Of a stretch of DNA of 64,000 bases, positions 32,601-47,600 are shown piece after piece. This DNA comes from Sipunculus nudus (taxonomy: Eukaryota > Annelida > Sipuncula > Golfingiida > Sipunculidae). Numbering within the stretch: position 1 is the first letter of the stretch; the number at the start of each line of letters is the position of its first letter. The notes below the pieces were generated by a model. It had not been told where the DNA came from. It did not search any database and was given only the letters and a program-made list of their open reading frames with translations. The DNA is taken from contig CM049316.1 of NCBI GenBank assembly GCA_026874595.1, positions 77,014,676 through 77,078,675 on the forward strand, read 5' to 3'. Both the position numbers and the translations under genes were made by a program.

Positions 32601-35600
32601 CAAAGCAACTGAATTTAACCATCAGACTTTCATTAATAATGCTAATTAATGCTTGTTTAATAAAATGGTAGTGCCTTTGTGATAGTACAAAATTTATCCA
32701 CTAGGTATCAGCACCAGACAATATTGTTTTGGACCTTAGAAAGTTGGCATTTTAATCTAATTTTCCCTATAACATTATTTAATTTACACAACAGTGTTTT
32801 TTTATCAGATTTTAAATATTATGTGCTCTTTAGTTAATGATTATTTGAACTCAAGCATGTAAGTTTTGTAATATTCTCATTGAGTAGTATCTTTCGTTCT
32901 CTGCATTTAGAATCTTCAGAGACAATATCAACTGACTCCATTGAAAAATGGCTATCCCAGAGTGCTCTGCTTCTACACATCATGGACCACGTCTTCCACA
33001 ACCTTTTCCCAGTTACATTTGTAAGTTTCCAATTATTTTAACCAGTTTTTAGCTCAGCTGACTATAAGTCATCTTAGCTAAAGTCGTGGTCCATTGTCTG
33101 TCGTCCGTCTGTCTGTTTGTCTGTCCGTCCATCTGTCCGGATGTCCGTCAGTAAGACTGGCACGTTTTGACACCATTGGACCTACAAATCTGAAATTCGC
33201 CATACAGTTATATGTCCCCAAAATCTCCTACCATGCCGAAAATTGGGTCAATAGGACTTCGTTCCTTCAAGATATTAAGGAAAAACCTCTGTTTTTATTA
33301 GTAATCTATTTTCACACTTCAGGACTGCCTAATATCAAAACCACTCATCTGGTTTTCTTCATATTTACCATAAATATTCCTCTCTAAGGTTCCTATGTAC
33401 ATGCTAGAAATTAAGTCAGTATTATTTAATTTTAAAAAGTTATGGGCCCAAGCATAATGGACTTTGTAAAAAAATCAGGAAAGATATTTGGTCACTTAAG
33501 ACCAAAAGTGTAAAAGGTAGGGACTTTTTTCAGTAATACAACTTTAATTGATCAAAATTTAATTGTATACCAAAAATTAGATCAAAATCTGTTAAATTTT
33601 TTTAAATATTGGCAAAAATATAAAATTGGCACCTTAAATTTTGCCCAAGTTTGACCATGGCACGTTTTTTTTTCCTGTAAGTACTGTGGATTTAATTTTC
33701 ACAGGATGTTTTTGTTAGCATTTTGTCTGTTAACACCAAAAATTTGAAACCAGTTGATTAAAAACTGTAGATTTTATTCAAGTTTTCAAGCACCATGTCA
33801 CATCAAGTTTACATCAAGCTAGTGTTATGCAGTTTGCTAGAGCTCAGCTCCCCAGCTTCAGCTCTAAGTTCCTTAAATTTAGCATTCAGTTAGATGTCTC
33901 CAAAATCCCCTACCATGCCAAGAACTTGATCACTAGGACTTAATTCCTTTGAAATATTAATGAAAAACTTAATTTTTCCATTAAAAACCCATTGTTACAC
34001 TGTAAGACTGCCTTATATCAAAACCACTGATCTGACTTTGATCATATATAATATACATATTTTTCTATACATTCGCTATGCACATGCCAGAAATGATGTC
34101 AGTATTGCGTAATTGTTTTAATTAATGGGCCCAAACATAATGCACTTTTTAAAAAATCAAGAAATATATTTACTCCCTCAACAAGAGGATTGCTGAAGCT
34201 AGAGATTTTTTGTCAGGGATGTAACATTATTTAATTAAGATTCAATTGAATACCAAAAATAAGTTCTGAATTTTTCAAATTTTATAAGTTATTATTATAA
34301 ATATAAAATTAGTACCTTAAATTTTGCCCTACTTTGACCATGGCACATTTGTTTCCTGAGAGCACTGTTGATATAATTTTCATATCATGCACACATAAGG
34401 ATGTCATCTTTGTAGTTTAGAAAGCTGAAAGAAATTGGCCAAAAATTGTAGCTTTTATTAATGTTTTTATGAGACCATGTCAGACCCAGGCTTAATCCAG
34501 CCCCTCTTCAGTCACCTGTATGTTGACCTTGTTGCCCTTTCATCAGATTATGCATGCATGAGCGAAGCATACACTGGGGCAGCCAGGCAGCTAATGCCCA
34601 GCCACAGTTGATCCAGGTGTCCTTCCCAACTCATCTAGTAGTTGTTTTGAAAAACAACATAACAATAAACAATAAATTAATAATTTTGTATTGGCTTTTA
34701 TAACAAATTAAAGAAAAATTAATAGAACAGGAATTTGTTAGTTGATGAGTAACAGAAAATTAACTTGCAGTTACTGATGATGTAAGAATCTTGTATGGAT
34801 GGATAGAATGTCAATGTCAATGTTATTCCAAATAACACCATGCAGTCACCTATGGTATTTTTAAGTGAAATTTTAATGATAAAAGATAAATCATATTATT
34901 CATTACCGTAAAATCTCCACTTAAAACCGCGGTTTAATCAAGAAATTCAAAATCTTGAAATCAGGTTGATTTCCTGAAAGCACTGTGCGGTTTATACTAG
35001 AAGGGTTTCCTGAATATCTTCCTGACAGACATCGTTTTGGGGCCGGCGAGTGGGCGATAATATTGCAACTTTCTAAGGCCGTTCTTAGCAGCAGTCTCAC
35101 ATGCATGGGAGCCGTGTTTAAAAGTATTATTTACGATTATTTGTTATTTATAAATTAAATATTGCTGATTAGTTTTCGTGCGATATATAACTTGTTATAA
35201 AATTTTGGTAATTGTCCCCAATATATGTTAACAACAACCCTGCTGTAACACACAGCGGCCCACTTCGTTGGGCATGGTCAAGCAAAATGAAATAAATGCC
35301 TACTTTAAACCCATTTGCGGCATTATTTAGCAATGATTATTTGTTTAAAACGTAAAATGAATAAAAAGCTGACATCGTTAAGAGTCACACAATGGCAGAC
35401 GATCGTTTTAAAATCAAGTTTGAGTGCCGCCATGTGCTGAAATGCCCCTGTATTCTGCTAAGAATATTTTGAACGGCTCTACGCGGTGGGTGGTAAACAG
35501 AACAGCCACCTATTTCGTCCCAGCGTGCATTGCGTGAACACTGCCTTGACAAAATGGCTCCCCACACGGAAACTTTCTTCAGGAAATAAAACTTGCTTAC

Positions 35601-38600
35601 CCCCACTGGCCACTTTAATTTTACCTTAAAATCACTCATTATCAAGCGTCATGTTTCCTATACGTGCGTATCTCGACAAGGTAACTTAAATTACTTTGAT
35701 AGTTAGTTAAGTTGACCAGCGATGTATTCAAATGCGCCAGCAAATTGTGACATGGAGCGATGTCAACATACGATGTGACGATGATAATACCGAAGTAACC
35801 GGTATGAAAATGATTTGAATCTTCCGAGTAATTCCAGAAAATGGAATTTTCATCAAAAATTTTTAGAATTAAAATATACAGTGACTTGAAATGGATCAGC
35901 AGAATATTTTTTTTCAAAATATAATGACAAATCGGTAGCAAACAAGAATACGGCACGTAATATAAAATCTGTATAAACAGGCAGAGATTCATCGGCCCTT
36001 ACGTCTTCCCAAACTTCATGCTTGAGTGACTCTGCAAAAAAGTGTTTTGATGTGTTTAAATAAAATGCCCAAGGAATTTAAAAGTGGACAGGAATGGCCG
36101 AGTCGCAACCTACGCGTGTTCATTTCTAGATGATAGCTTGATTGTGTCTTTTGTCAAATCATTCCGTAGCGAAAGTTGGTGCGGTTTTAAAGGGGGGTTC
36201 TTAGTATTTGAGCCCCTCGCGATGTCTCGCCTGGAATTTCGGCGAAGTCTGGGTGCGGTTTTAATCGGAAGTGCGGTTTTAAGTGGAGATTTTACGGTAC
36301 TAATCATTAGGGATCATATGAAGGAATGTAATGATAGACAAAGATGCAGTTGATAATATTAATCTAAATTCCTACTGTGTCTAGTGTGTAGATCGATGTG
36401 AAAGTAGGCAAAAATGAATATATTACATTTATTTTTTTAATATAAATAAAAGCCATAAAACCAGGTAATTATGATCATTATTTAAATTTGTGAATTTTGT
36501 ATATTCTGGATTCTCAACATCTTTGTTTGGCTAAAACTGAATAAATACTAGACATGGTGCGAATGCTTTGCAAATGTATTAGAATAAGAATATGAATATG
36601 TACTGCATTAAAAAATTTTATTGCATTAGAATGGGAATTCAGGTAAAAATGAAAGTATTTGAATACCAGTGCAGATACTTTCAAAATGTATTCATGAATG
36701 CATTCATGAATATACTGTAAATCTTGTTTTTATGGCTGCACGCCATTTATAGCCGCACCCTGAGTTTGCAAGGTCTCTTAAAGGAGCTCCCACTAAGATC
36801 CAAATACCCAAAACACCCCTTAAAAGCCGCACCCCGACTCCGTCTCTGGCCTAAGGGTAAGATAATTAGCTGCACGTAGCAAAATAAATCACGACGTAGC
36901 TGCTTTAATGAAATCTAGAATAAAAAGTATTAATTACAGAGGTTAAATATGTTGCAAGATTATGTATATTAAATATATTTAACGCTGGAGATAGGGACAA
37001 AATATCTGTATGTTACTAACAACTTTTGCACATGGATTGGCAGGCATTTATCAGAAAAAGAAAGATTCCCCGAACGATCGTTTCGTTTGAATGGTGGTTA
37101 TGCAAAACAATTCTTGTATGCATCAAAACGCTTCTTTGCATGTACATGCAATTGTCAAAGACCGTAGTATGAACACACTGAATTGAGGTTTATATGTACA
37201 TTAATAGAAGCAAAAATCCTGAATACTATCCACTATTACGCACCATCACGCAGTAGCGTTCAGGGGTCGACATGATGGCTAAGACTGCTGAAACGGTCAG
37301 ATTTCCAACATACAGGAACTTAATCACGGCTCGTGGTATACATATAAAAATTTAAATGTAGAACCTTGACATGTATATCTTTCGTGCAATATATAACTTG
37401 TTATAAAAATCTTGGTAATTTTCACCAAATAATACGTTTAAAACACCCCTTCTGTAACACAGCGGCCCACTTCGTTGGGCATGCTCAAGCAACATTGAAA
37501 TAAATGCCTACTTTAAACTCATTTGAAGCATTATTTAGCAACGATTATTTGTTTAGAAAGTAAAATGAATAAAAAGCTGACATCGTAAAGAGTTGCACAA
37601 TGGCTGACGATCGTTTTAAAATCAAGTTTGAGTGCCGCCATGCGCTGAACCACCCTGGTGTTCTGCTAGGAATATTTTGAACGGCTGTACGCGGTGGGTG
37701 GTAAACAGAACAGCTACCTTTTCCGTACCAGTGTGCCTTGCATGAACGCTACCTTGACAAGATGGCTCCCCACACAGAAACTTTCTTGAGGAAAAAAACT
37801 TGCTTACCTCGACCGGCCATTTTAATTTCACTTTAAGGTAACTTCAGAAATTTTGATATTTACTTAAGTTGACCAGCGATGTTTTCAAACGCTTCAGCAA
37901 ATTGTGACATGGAGGGATGTCAACGAACGATGTGGCAATGATAATACCGAAGTTACCGGTATGAAAATGATTCTAATCTTCAGAGTAATTTAAGAAATGG
38001 AATTTTCATCATAGATTCAGATTTCAAAATATTACTTTTAGAATTAAATACTTTTAGAATTAAAATATTCAGTGACTTTGAATGGATCAGCAGAATATTT
38101 CTATCCAAAATATATTTGAAAATCAGTAGCAAACAAGAATAGGGCAGGGCATGTAAAATCTTTATATTCACTAAATCCATCGGCTGTAGTGACATGTTCT
38201 ATCATTTATATCTACAAGCGGGTTTCCCCTCTAACAGTATTTATATTCATACAATATATCCGTGATTGTATAAAAAAAAACAAAGATTAAACAGAAGTAA
38301 ATGACCGGGCTATACGCATTCAAAGATGAAGGTTTTCCAGAAACATGACATGGGGGCGAGAAGATGGGCTATTCAATATTGAGGTACATCTATCAGACAT
38401 TATAAAAAATGTCAGTAAGTAACCTGCTAAATTTGAACTTTTATAAAAATTTTATAGTGTTCTAAATTACATATTTTGATTTTCTGAATTCTTTTTATAA
38501 ACAACATAGATTCCAAGGCAATCCGGCTCAGTCAAAGTTATGACTGGTAATACCGATTTTTTCCAACAGACGTCACCACTAGTCCTCACCATGAATAATC

Positions 38601-41600
38601 TCATTCATTTTAATCTCGTAATAAGTGTTGTTATTGTTCAATTTTTATTGTTATTGTTCAGTTGATTGCATATAATTATTATATTTTATATGAATATTTA
38701 GACTATACAATTTTATGCAATAAATCTGTGACTACAAAGGGTATTTCCTCTGTGGTTTGCTTGATCTCCTATTATCGCCCAAAGGAGCGCCATGTCCGGG
38801 AGAGAGTTCTTCTCGCAGTTCATTTCTGTTAAATCATCTACTTATGGCTGCATCCAGAGTTCAGGAAAAAAGTCGAGATTTTCGATTTTGAGTTTGTTTT
38901 TAAGGCCGCGGCGATAAAAACAGGATTTACGGTATTCTATAATATTATTTCAAAAATCATTTCAGTTATATTTTATTTTAAAAAATCATATATGATTTTC
39001 TTATAATTTTTTAAAATAAAAATTATATTGGCACAATATTTGTTATTAAATTTTAATAAATAGTAAAACTCTTTTATTATATGTGCTGCTTATAAGTTAT
39101 ATGGCCAAGTCAAATTCTGTGTGACACTAGCACTCCATTTGTTAATAAAATAAATGAAATCAATCCTATTCCCTGTCTCCAAAGATACTATCAAAATCAT
39201 ACATAAGCTTAACACTAACAACTCATAATAAAGCTTATATTTATTACCACACAAAACAAGCATGTGCCTCTTTCCCAAATCATATTTTTTATCATATATA
39301 ATAGCTGAGCGCCGTGACCCATGGGTCCCTTGTTTAAATTGTACTTTTAGTGAACCTGTGAGTTATGCAATGGTGCAGCGTGGTGCATCATTCGTCTTCT
39401 GTACATTAACCCATACTATCTCAAAAAGGGCATGGAACTAGCATCACCAAACTTTATGCAAAAAATCAGTCATCTGAAAACCCTATTGGATTTTGATTAT
39501 TTTTTGGTTTTCTGCGGTTACTTAGATTGATAGGGAAAAAGCTTAAAACCTTTAAAAATCTTCTTCTCCGAAACCATCCAGCCAAATTATCCAATATCTC
39601 ACAATAATAATGCCAGAAAGAATCTCTCTCAAATTTGTTTGAATGGTTCCAGTTCAGTGAATTTTGGCTCAGTTACAGGAAGTTGAACATCTGTCCAAAA
39701 AAGCATATTTAAAGATCAGTCTCAGAAATTGCGGGAGCTATCATCACTAAATTTTATACCAATGTTGGTCACATGAGTCATATCTGAAATTGAGGTATTG
39801 GTGGCACCACCTGCATCAGCCTTTTTTGTACTTGGTCATCAGTGCCTATAACATAATTAGGGTTACAAAGAACTTCTTCTCTGAACCCATATAGCCAAAT
39901 TGTTTAATATTGCACAGAAATGATCCTAGGTTAGTGTTTTCTAAAGTTCAAATGGTCTCTCTCTAGTGACTTTTGGCTCAGTGATGGGAAGCTGGATTTA
40001 GTCATACGCCATAACAGCCCATTTTAGCTCAGTGGCTACAAAGATCTTCTTGTAAAAACCACTAGGCCAAAATCTTTAAGCTCACACATTAATCATCCTC
40101 AGATGTTGATAATTCAAGTTTGTTCAAATGGTTTTGGCTCAGTGCTTTTTAGCTGAGTTACAGGAAGCTGAACTTAGCCAGTTTGATGTATTTTCCTATA
40201 TGAGTGATAAACCTGCAAAAAGTTTTTTGACTGATGCCACTGAAGCCTATTTGTTTAATATTTTACAAGAATAATCCTGACAATAATTCTTATAATAATC
40301 GTCTTAAATGGTTCCACATGAATGATTTTTGGCTGAATTATGGAGTCATTTTACCATATATTTTAGTGGTGTGATGCTGTTACATCCAGCCTGGCACCAG
40401 TTTATCAGCATCAATTACATCATGCCACTAGACATTTAGATTTCAGGTTAAATAGCTTGGCAGACTGCCAACTATTTCAGATTTGGCAACAGGCCAAAGT
40501 TCAGCCTGGATCTGTTTAAAGCTTTGGCAGACTGGCAACTGTATTAGATTAGGCAACAGGTCTATAGTTCACTCAGTGCATCCAGGTGTAGGTCAAGAGT
40601 TCACTCAGTGCAGTAGCTGCATTTATTATAGCTTTTGCAGCCTGCCCACTCTATCAGATTTGGCGCCAAAGGTCAGTCTGGATCTATTTATAGCATTGGC
40701 AAACTGCCAACTGTGTCAGATTATGCAACAGGTCAAGAGTTCACTCAGTGCAGCCAGATACAGGTCAAAAGTTCACTCAGTCTAGCCAAGTGCAGGTCAA
40801 GAGTTCACTCAGTGCAGCCGCTTGAGCCAGCAATTTGTCTCAGTTCACTTGGGGCAACAGCCTTTTTTCACCTAAGCCTGGTCTGCCCAGTGCATCAAAC
40901 TCAAGAGTAGTTTTGTTTATTTGCCTGATATTTTGACCTGTCAATGTGTTTTTGATGGCTTTCTCATTCACAAGATGGGTGTCGCCACATACAGTGACTT
41001 CTGTACAGTGTATGTGCCTGCATGCTCATTTCTACAGAGGAATTTGATATATCAGCCTGAAATTGGGCATATTTATACATATCGAATAGCTTTGTCGTAT
41101 ACAGGACTGGTGGTGTCACCTACAATAATTTTTGCACAGTGTGTGTCCCTGCTTATTTCTCAAGAGGGGTTTGATATATCAGTCTGAAATTGGGCATATG
41201 CATATATCTCTGGTAGCTTTGTTGTATACAAGACTGGTGGTGCCAGCTGCAATCATTTTTGTGTTGTGAGCACCCATGCCAGAATTTTAGCAGTGATGTT
41301 TGTGTAATTGTTTCTTATTCAAAATGTTCAGTACTTGCATTGTTTATACACATGAAAAGTAATGGTCCAGCATTGAAGCATTATACCTGGTTTATTTCCA
41401 AATGCACAGGTTCGCATTAGGCCTGTAGGCCTTGTTAAACAATAAACTCAGCTTTTTACCCATATGTAACCTATGTCCAGCACTACGTACGGAAAAGTGG
41501 GGGACCATCATCTGACCACATGTAGTTTATGTTATATTCATGACCAGCAATAGGCTATCCTATATAACATAAACTTTAATGCGTTTTGAATGGATATACT

Positions 41601-44600
41601 GGTACTCAGTGTTAGAGACAGTGAAATATGTTTCAGATGTAATTAGACCAATGTGACAAAAGAATAGTACTTCATGATTGCATGATTACTTCATGACTTT
41701 ATATGAACTTCTCAAGAAGTTATAGAATTAAAAATATAAACTGATAAATATCTGGTTATTATAGAAATTTGGACCACCTGTTGTGGAAATTGTCTTCAAG
41801 CAACCCCAGAAGCTAATGTCAGTATTTTCACTCCGGACTCTGTTCCACTATTAGAGGCCCTTGAAATTTGGGATTATTTTCATGAATTGACAAACAGATT
41901 AGTTCTAAAAAGTATTGAATGTGGCAAAGACCCAATTAATTAGAACTGAATCAAAAACATACCTTGCAAAGTAGTTGCTTAATTCATTTAAGCCAATATT
42001 TGAGAAAAGAATCTGTTTTAACCCCAATTAATGAAGGTCAGGGTCACTAGTCACATGCTCAAACCACTATGTATATTCTGTTTGATTGGTTGTTGAGTGT
42101 CATATATATTTTCTGAAAAAAATTAACTAACATAATGAGGCTGGAAACCCATTACTCCTGGCCCCATGGCATTCAGTCACATGATTAGGAAGAACCAGAA
42201 GTATGAAAAATATAAATGTTGGTTTTTGTAATGAGGTTTTCATCTGTTATTAGGCCTTTAGTCTTTCTTTAACCTTGGTGTCAATATGTACGTACTGCCA
42301 GTACAGCAGTACCAATAGAACTGACTATAGCATCTCATTCTCTGTCATACATCAAACCTTACCTTCACATACCAAAGCATCACAGTTCTAAAGTGTCCTC
42401 ATTTTAAGCTCAGCTGACTAAGTCTTTGTCTGTTGTACGTCCGGCCATCTGGCCATCCGGCCGTCTGTCAGTTAACAAGACACAAATCGTAACCACTGGA
42501 CCTGGAATCTTCTTACTTTACATCCAGGGAGGCCCTTAAAAAATCCTCTTGGACATCTGGAATTAGGTCACTGTTACCCATATTCTTCAAGCTATGGGGC
42601 TCCGAAGTACCCCCAGAATAATGAAAAATTAGATACAAAAGCTCAAATATCTGAACAACTAACGCATTGATCACCTTGATTCTTTGCATGGATATTGATC
42701 ATGGAGTGTTTCATCAGTTTCTGCAGACTGGTGGCGCCACCTGTATTTTATTAATTTTTTAAGATTTTTTTTCCTATTTTTGAGACCTTAAAAGATGCTG
42801 TCATCTGTTAACAGGGCACTAATCATAACTGCTGGACCTGGAATTTCTCACTTTACATCCAGAGAGGTCCATGAAAAGTCGTCTTGGAAACCTGGAATTA
42901 GGTCTCTGTTACCCATATTCTTCCAGCTATGGGGCTCCGAAGTACCCCCCAGAATAACTAAAATTTTGATACAAAAGCTCAAGTTTCTGAACAACTAACG
43001 TATTGATCACTATGATCAGGTTTTGCAGAATGATAGTGCCACCTGTATTTTTTATTTTTTACAATTTTTTTCTCTATTTTAGAGACCTTAAAAGATGCTG
43101 TCATCTGTAAACAGAGCACAAATCTTGATGACTGGACTTAGAAACTTCTGTCTTGACATGCAGGGAGGCCCATGAAAAGTCTCTTTGAAAACCTGGAATT
43201 AGGTCTCTGTTACCCAAAACCTGTAAGCTATGGGGCTTTCAAGAACCCCCCCCCCCCTCCCAGAATAATAGAAAATTTGATACAAAAACTCCAGTATCTG
43301 AACAACTATTGCATATAACCCTGATTCTTTGCATGAATATTCATCATGGAGTGTTTCATCAGTTCTTGCGGACTGGTGGCACCACCTAAATTTTTAATAA
43401 ATTTTAACAATTTTTTTATCTATTTATGAGACCATTGGTCCTAGAATCTTGAAACTTGACATTCAGGAAGATCTGTAAAAGTCTCCTTTGAAATGTGAAT
43501 TAAGGTCTTTGTTACCCATATTTTCTGAGCTATTGGGCTTATAAGCACCCCTCAGAATATTGAAAATTTTATACCAAAGTAGGGCACAAATCATAACCAT
43601 GGGGCTTAGAATCTTCTATCTTGACATCCTGAGAGTTCCTCAAAAGTTCTCCCCAGAAACCTGAAATTGGGTCACAGTTAACCTATATTCTTAGAGTTTT
43701 CTTGGTATGTTTGAGCACCCCAGAAATAAAGCGAAATACACACAAATTGCCAGATTCCTCATGAAAGGCTGGTTGGATAGTCATCAAATTTGTTGTGCTT
43801 ATGAGTCTTGATGAACTTAAGCTAATATGCATCAACAATGATGCCAACTATCTTAATTAGTTGTCTGTGCAATGACAAATTATCAACATGTCAGTCGGCT
43901 GAGGGTCATGACCCACGGGTCACTTGTTTATTTGAGTCAAGTATTTTAATACTATTTGCATTTCATCAGCAGATATATTTTTGTCGATATTCCTCATACA
44001 TATTTTTATTTTCAGACAGAAGATATTACAAATTCACAGCTCAACCATCATTTATTACCTCACTGTGAAGGTGCTCAGTGGAATAAAATGACCACGCTTC
44101 TGACGCTACCAACCACTGTGTTCCTGAACCACCATCTGCCTGGAGAGTGCCACTCACCGTGGAGGTTATTGTTCAGCACACGTGTTCACGGAGAGAGCTT
44201 CTCTAACATGACAAAACATATACTGAACCAGGGACCCACAATTCTGGTTGTCAAGGATACGGATGGACATGTGTTTGGAGGATTTGCCTCAGAAAGCTGG
44301 ACAGTTAGACCGCAGTTTGTTGGTAAGATATCTGCAGATTATTTACAAGGTTGCTGATAGGTAAGGCTATACAAATAAAAGTTATTGTCCTATGGTTTCC
44401 CCACTGCCAAATTTGTGCTATGGCACACATTCTTTGCAGGAATTCTTCAAGGTAAATGAAAAATGGACAAAATTTTGTGTTGATTCTTTACACCATTTCA
44501 AGAATTGAACAAAATTTTCTGTATTTTCAAGGCCAGCTGTTCAAATTCCATGTATTTTGTCTCAATGAGTAAAGAAAAAAATCACTAGCAATATATTTTT

Positions 44601-47600
44601 TCATTCCTAGAGTCCATAAAACAATAAATCTTTGCTTTGTGTAGCCTAAGTTATGTGGCAAGCCCTAGAATGGTTAAGTTAGGCCAAAATAAAAAAAGGT
44701 ATGGTTCTCAGGCACTTTTTTTCAGAAATAAATGCGGGCGGGCGCTTTTTTTATTTTAATTTTTTTTGTATGTTTCGATAAAAATGTCAAATGAGAAAGG
44801 AAAAGCATGAAAATAACAGTTTTATTTAGCTAAATAAGTAAAAGCACTACAAAACAAGGGAAATTGTATGGTTTTATCTTCTTGAAAAAAATGTCGGAGC
44901 AGCAGCAGCTCAAAATGGAAAGTTTTTATTGAAAATCAAAATAAAAATTTTTGATGCGGGGGTTTGAAATTGATGCGGGCGGTGCCCGAGAACCATCCCT
45001 TTAATTTTTTTGGCCTTATTTGATAAATTAAAAGCTATTTAATAAATATTTCAGTAAAGGACAGACTTTATAAAATGTTATGGTTCCAGTGGTTTAGTCA
45101 ACAAAACTATAGAATTTAGACAATGCCTTGTATCCTGTGCATGTGTCCATCAGACTGACCAGCTGACCAGTATGACCATGACATCAATGGTTTAAAGATA
45201 TAGGTGTCCCCAGTTACTAATTATGAGGCAGGAGTGAAACAAAAACTTATCCTGTATCCTTGTCCAGATATTGATAAAAATTATTAAACATTATTAACTA
45301 ATTAGACCAGTTATACCAAGTATCATTAATCTGTGTACAACTGTTACTCTCTTCCTAAAGCTGCACTCCCTGCCACAAAATCATGTTACTGTACCGAAAC
45401 TTTCTTATGCTTATAGTGACGGTATAATTGTAATATTTTCCAGGCAGCAGCCACTGTTTTCTGTTCACTCTGTCTCCTGAGGTTGGAGTGTACACGGCTA
45501 CTGAGTATAACGACCACTTCATGTACTTTAACCACGGCCAGGAGACGATGCCCAATGGACTGGTAAGATGAACATGTAATTCTTACAGATTAATTGACCA
45601 CATGAATGTCAGGTGAAGATAAAGTTATGGCCTAATTCTGTCTGTCTATGTGCTTGTCTATGTACAAGATATGAAAATATTAATCTTTACAAGATATCTA
45701 AAAATTTATTTTTAGCGCCCTGTGAGCTTATGCGATGGTGCGGCATTGTCCTTCGTGTGTCGTGTGTTGTACGTCGTGCGTCGTTCATCGTCTGTACGTT
45801 AACCATAGCTATCTAAAACGTCAGGGGCTAGCATCACCAAATTTTTTGCAAATAATCAGTCATCCAAAAAACTATATCGGATTTTGTTTATTTTTTTTCT
45901 AACTGCATTTTCTTAGATTTTATAGGGAAAAAGCTAAAAAAGCTTTAAAAATCTTCTTCTCCGAAATTGTCCAGCCAAATTGTCCAATATTTCATAGAAA
46001 TGATCCCTGGAACAATCTTTCTCAAATTTGTTCGAATGGTTCCAGTTCGGAGATTTTTGGCTGAGTTACAGGAGGTTGAACTTTGTTAACTGTGCAAAAA
46101 AGCATATTAAAATTTAAATCTCAGAAACTGCTGGAGCTATCATCACCAAATTTTATGCCAATGTTGGTCACATAGGTCATATATGAAATTGAGATATTGG
46201 TGGCGCCACCTGCATCGGCCTTTTTTGTACGGGGTTGACAGTGCCTGTATCACACTGAGGGCTACAAAAAACTTCTTCTCTGAAACAATATGGCCAAAAT
46301 GTTTAATATCGCACATAAATGATCCTAGGGTAGTGCTTTCTGAAGTTTGTTCAAATGGTCTCTTTTCAGTGACTTTTGGCTAAGTTATGGGAAGCTGAAT
46401 TTAATCAGATGCCATAACAGCCCATTTTAGCTCAGTGGCTACAAAGATCTTCTTCTCAAAAACCACTGGGCCAAATTCTTAAATCTTGCACATTAATTAT
46501 CCTCAGATGTTGATAATTCAAGTTTGTTAAATGGTTTTGGTTCAGTGATTTTTGGCTGAGTTACGGGAAGCTGAACTTAGCCAGTTTGCTGTATCTTCCC
46601 ATATGAGTTATAAACCTGCGAAACGTTTTTCGACTGATGCCACTGAAGCCATTTTGTTGAATATTTTACAAGAATAATCCCTACCATTTTTCTTATAATA
46701 ATTGTCATTAATGGTTTCACATGAGTGATTTTTGGCTGAATTATGGAGATTGAATTGAGTCATTTTACCATATATGTTAGCTGTGTTATGCTGTAACATC
46801 TAGCCTGGCACCAGTTTATCAGCATCTATTACATCATGCCACTAGACGTTTAGATTTCAGGTTATCTTTAGTTAATATTGACAAGAAAGTTTTTTTAAAA
46901 GCTTTTAAGAATTTTAAATTTATGATTTAAGTTATTCATCATACCAGGCAATGTTACAATCAAGGATATTCAGCTCTCTGTGGCTATATAAAGACAACTG
47001 AACGTGGATAATAAATTATTGGTATCCCTACTCAACTTAATTCAAGAATTTGCCATCAGTGAGATATATCTTTTAATTTTGCATTCAGTATGCATCCGTA
47101 ATTATTTTAAATACATCCCTGATTTCTTTTTTATAAAAAGTCAGCTGAAAAGCATTTTGTATTGGAAAAATAAATTTCAAAGTTATTTCAAGTAGGGACC
47201 ACTTTTGTGTACAGATGGCAGCACTTGGTTTACCATTGGCAGATTGCCAGTGCCTTGATGTTGGCCATTAGCCAAGATGATGTCAGCTCTATAAATAATT
47301 TTGGCACAGTGCCAGGATTGGAAGAACTACAGCCAGGTATAGGTCAAGAGTTCACTCAGTGCAGTAGCTGCATTCTATTTATAGCTTTGGCTTACTGCAT
47401 CATAATTGGTACCAAAGTTCAGCCTGAATCTATTTATAGCTTTGGCAGACTGCCAACTTTGTCAGATTATGCAACAGGTCAAGAGTTCACTCAGTGCAGC
47501 CAGGTACAGGTCACAAGTTCACTCAGTCTAGCCAGGTGCAGCTCAAGAGTTCACTCAGTGCAGTAGCTTGAGGCAGCAATTTGTCACAGGTCACTCGGGG

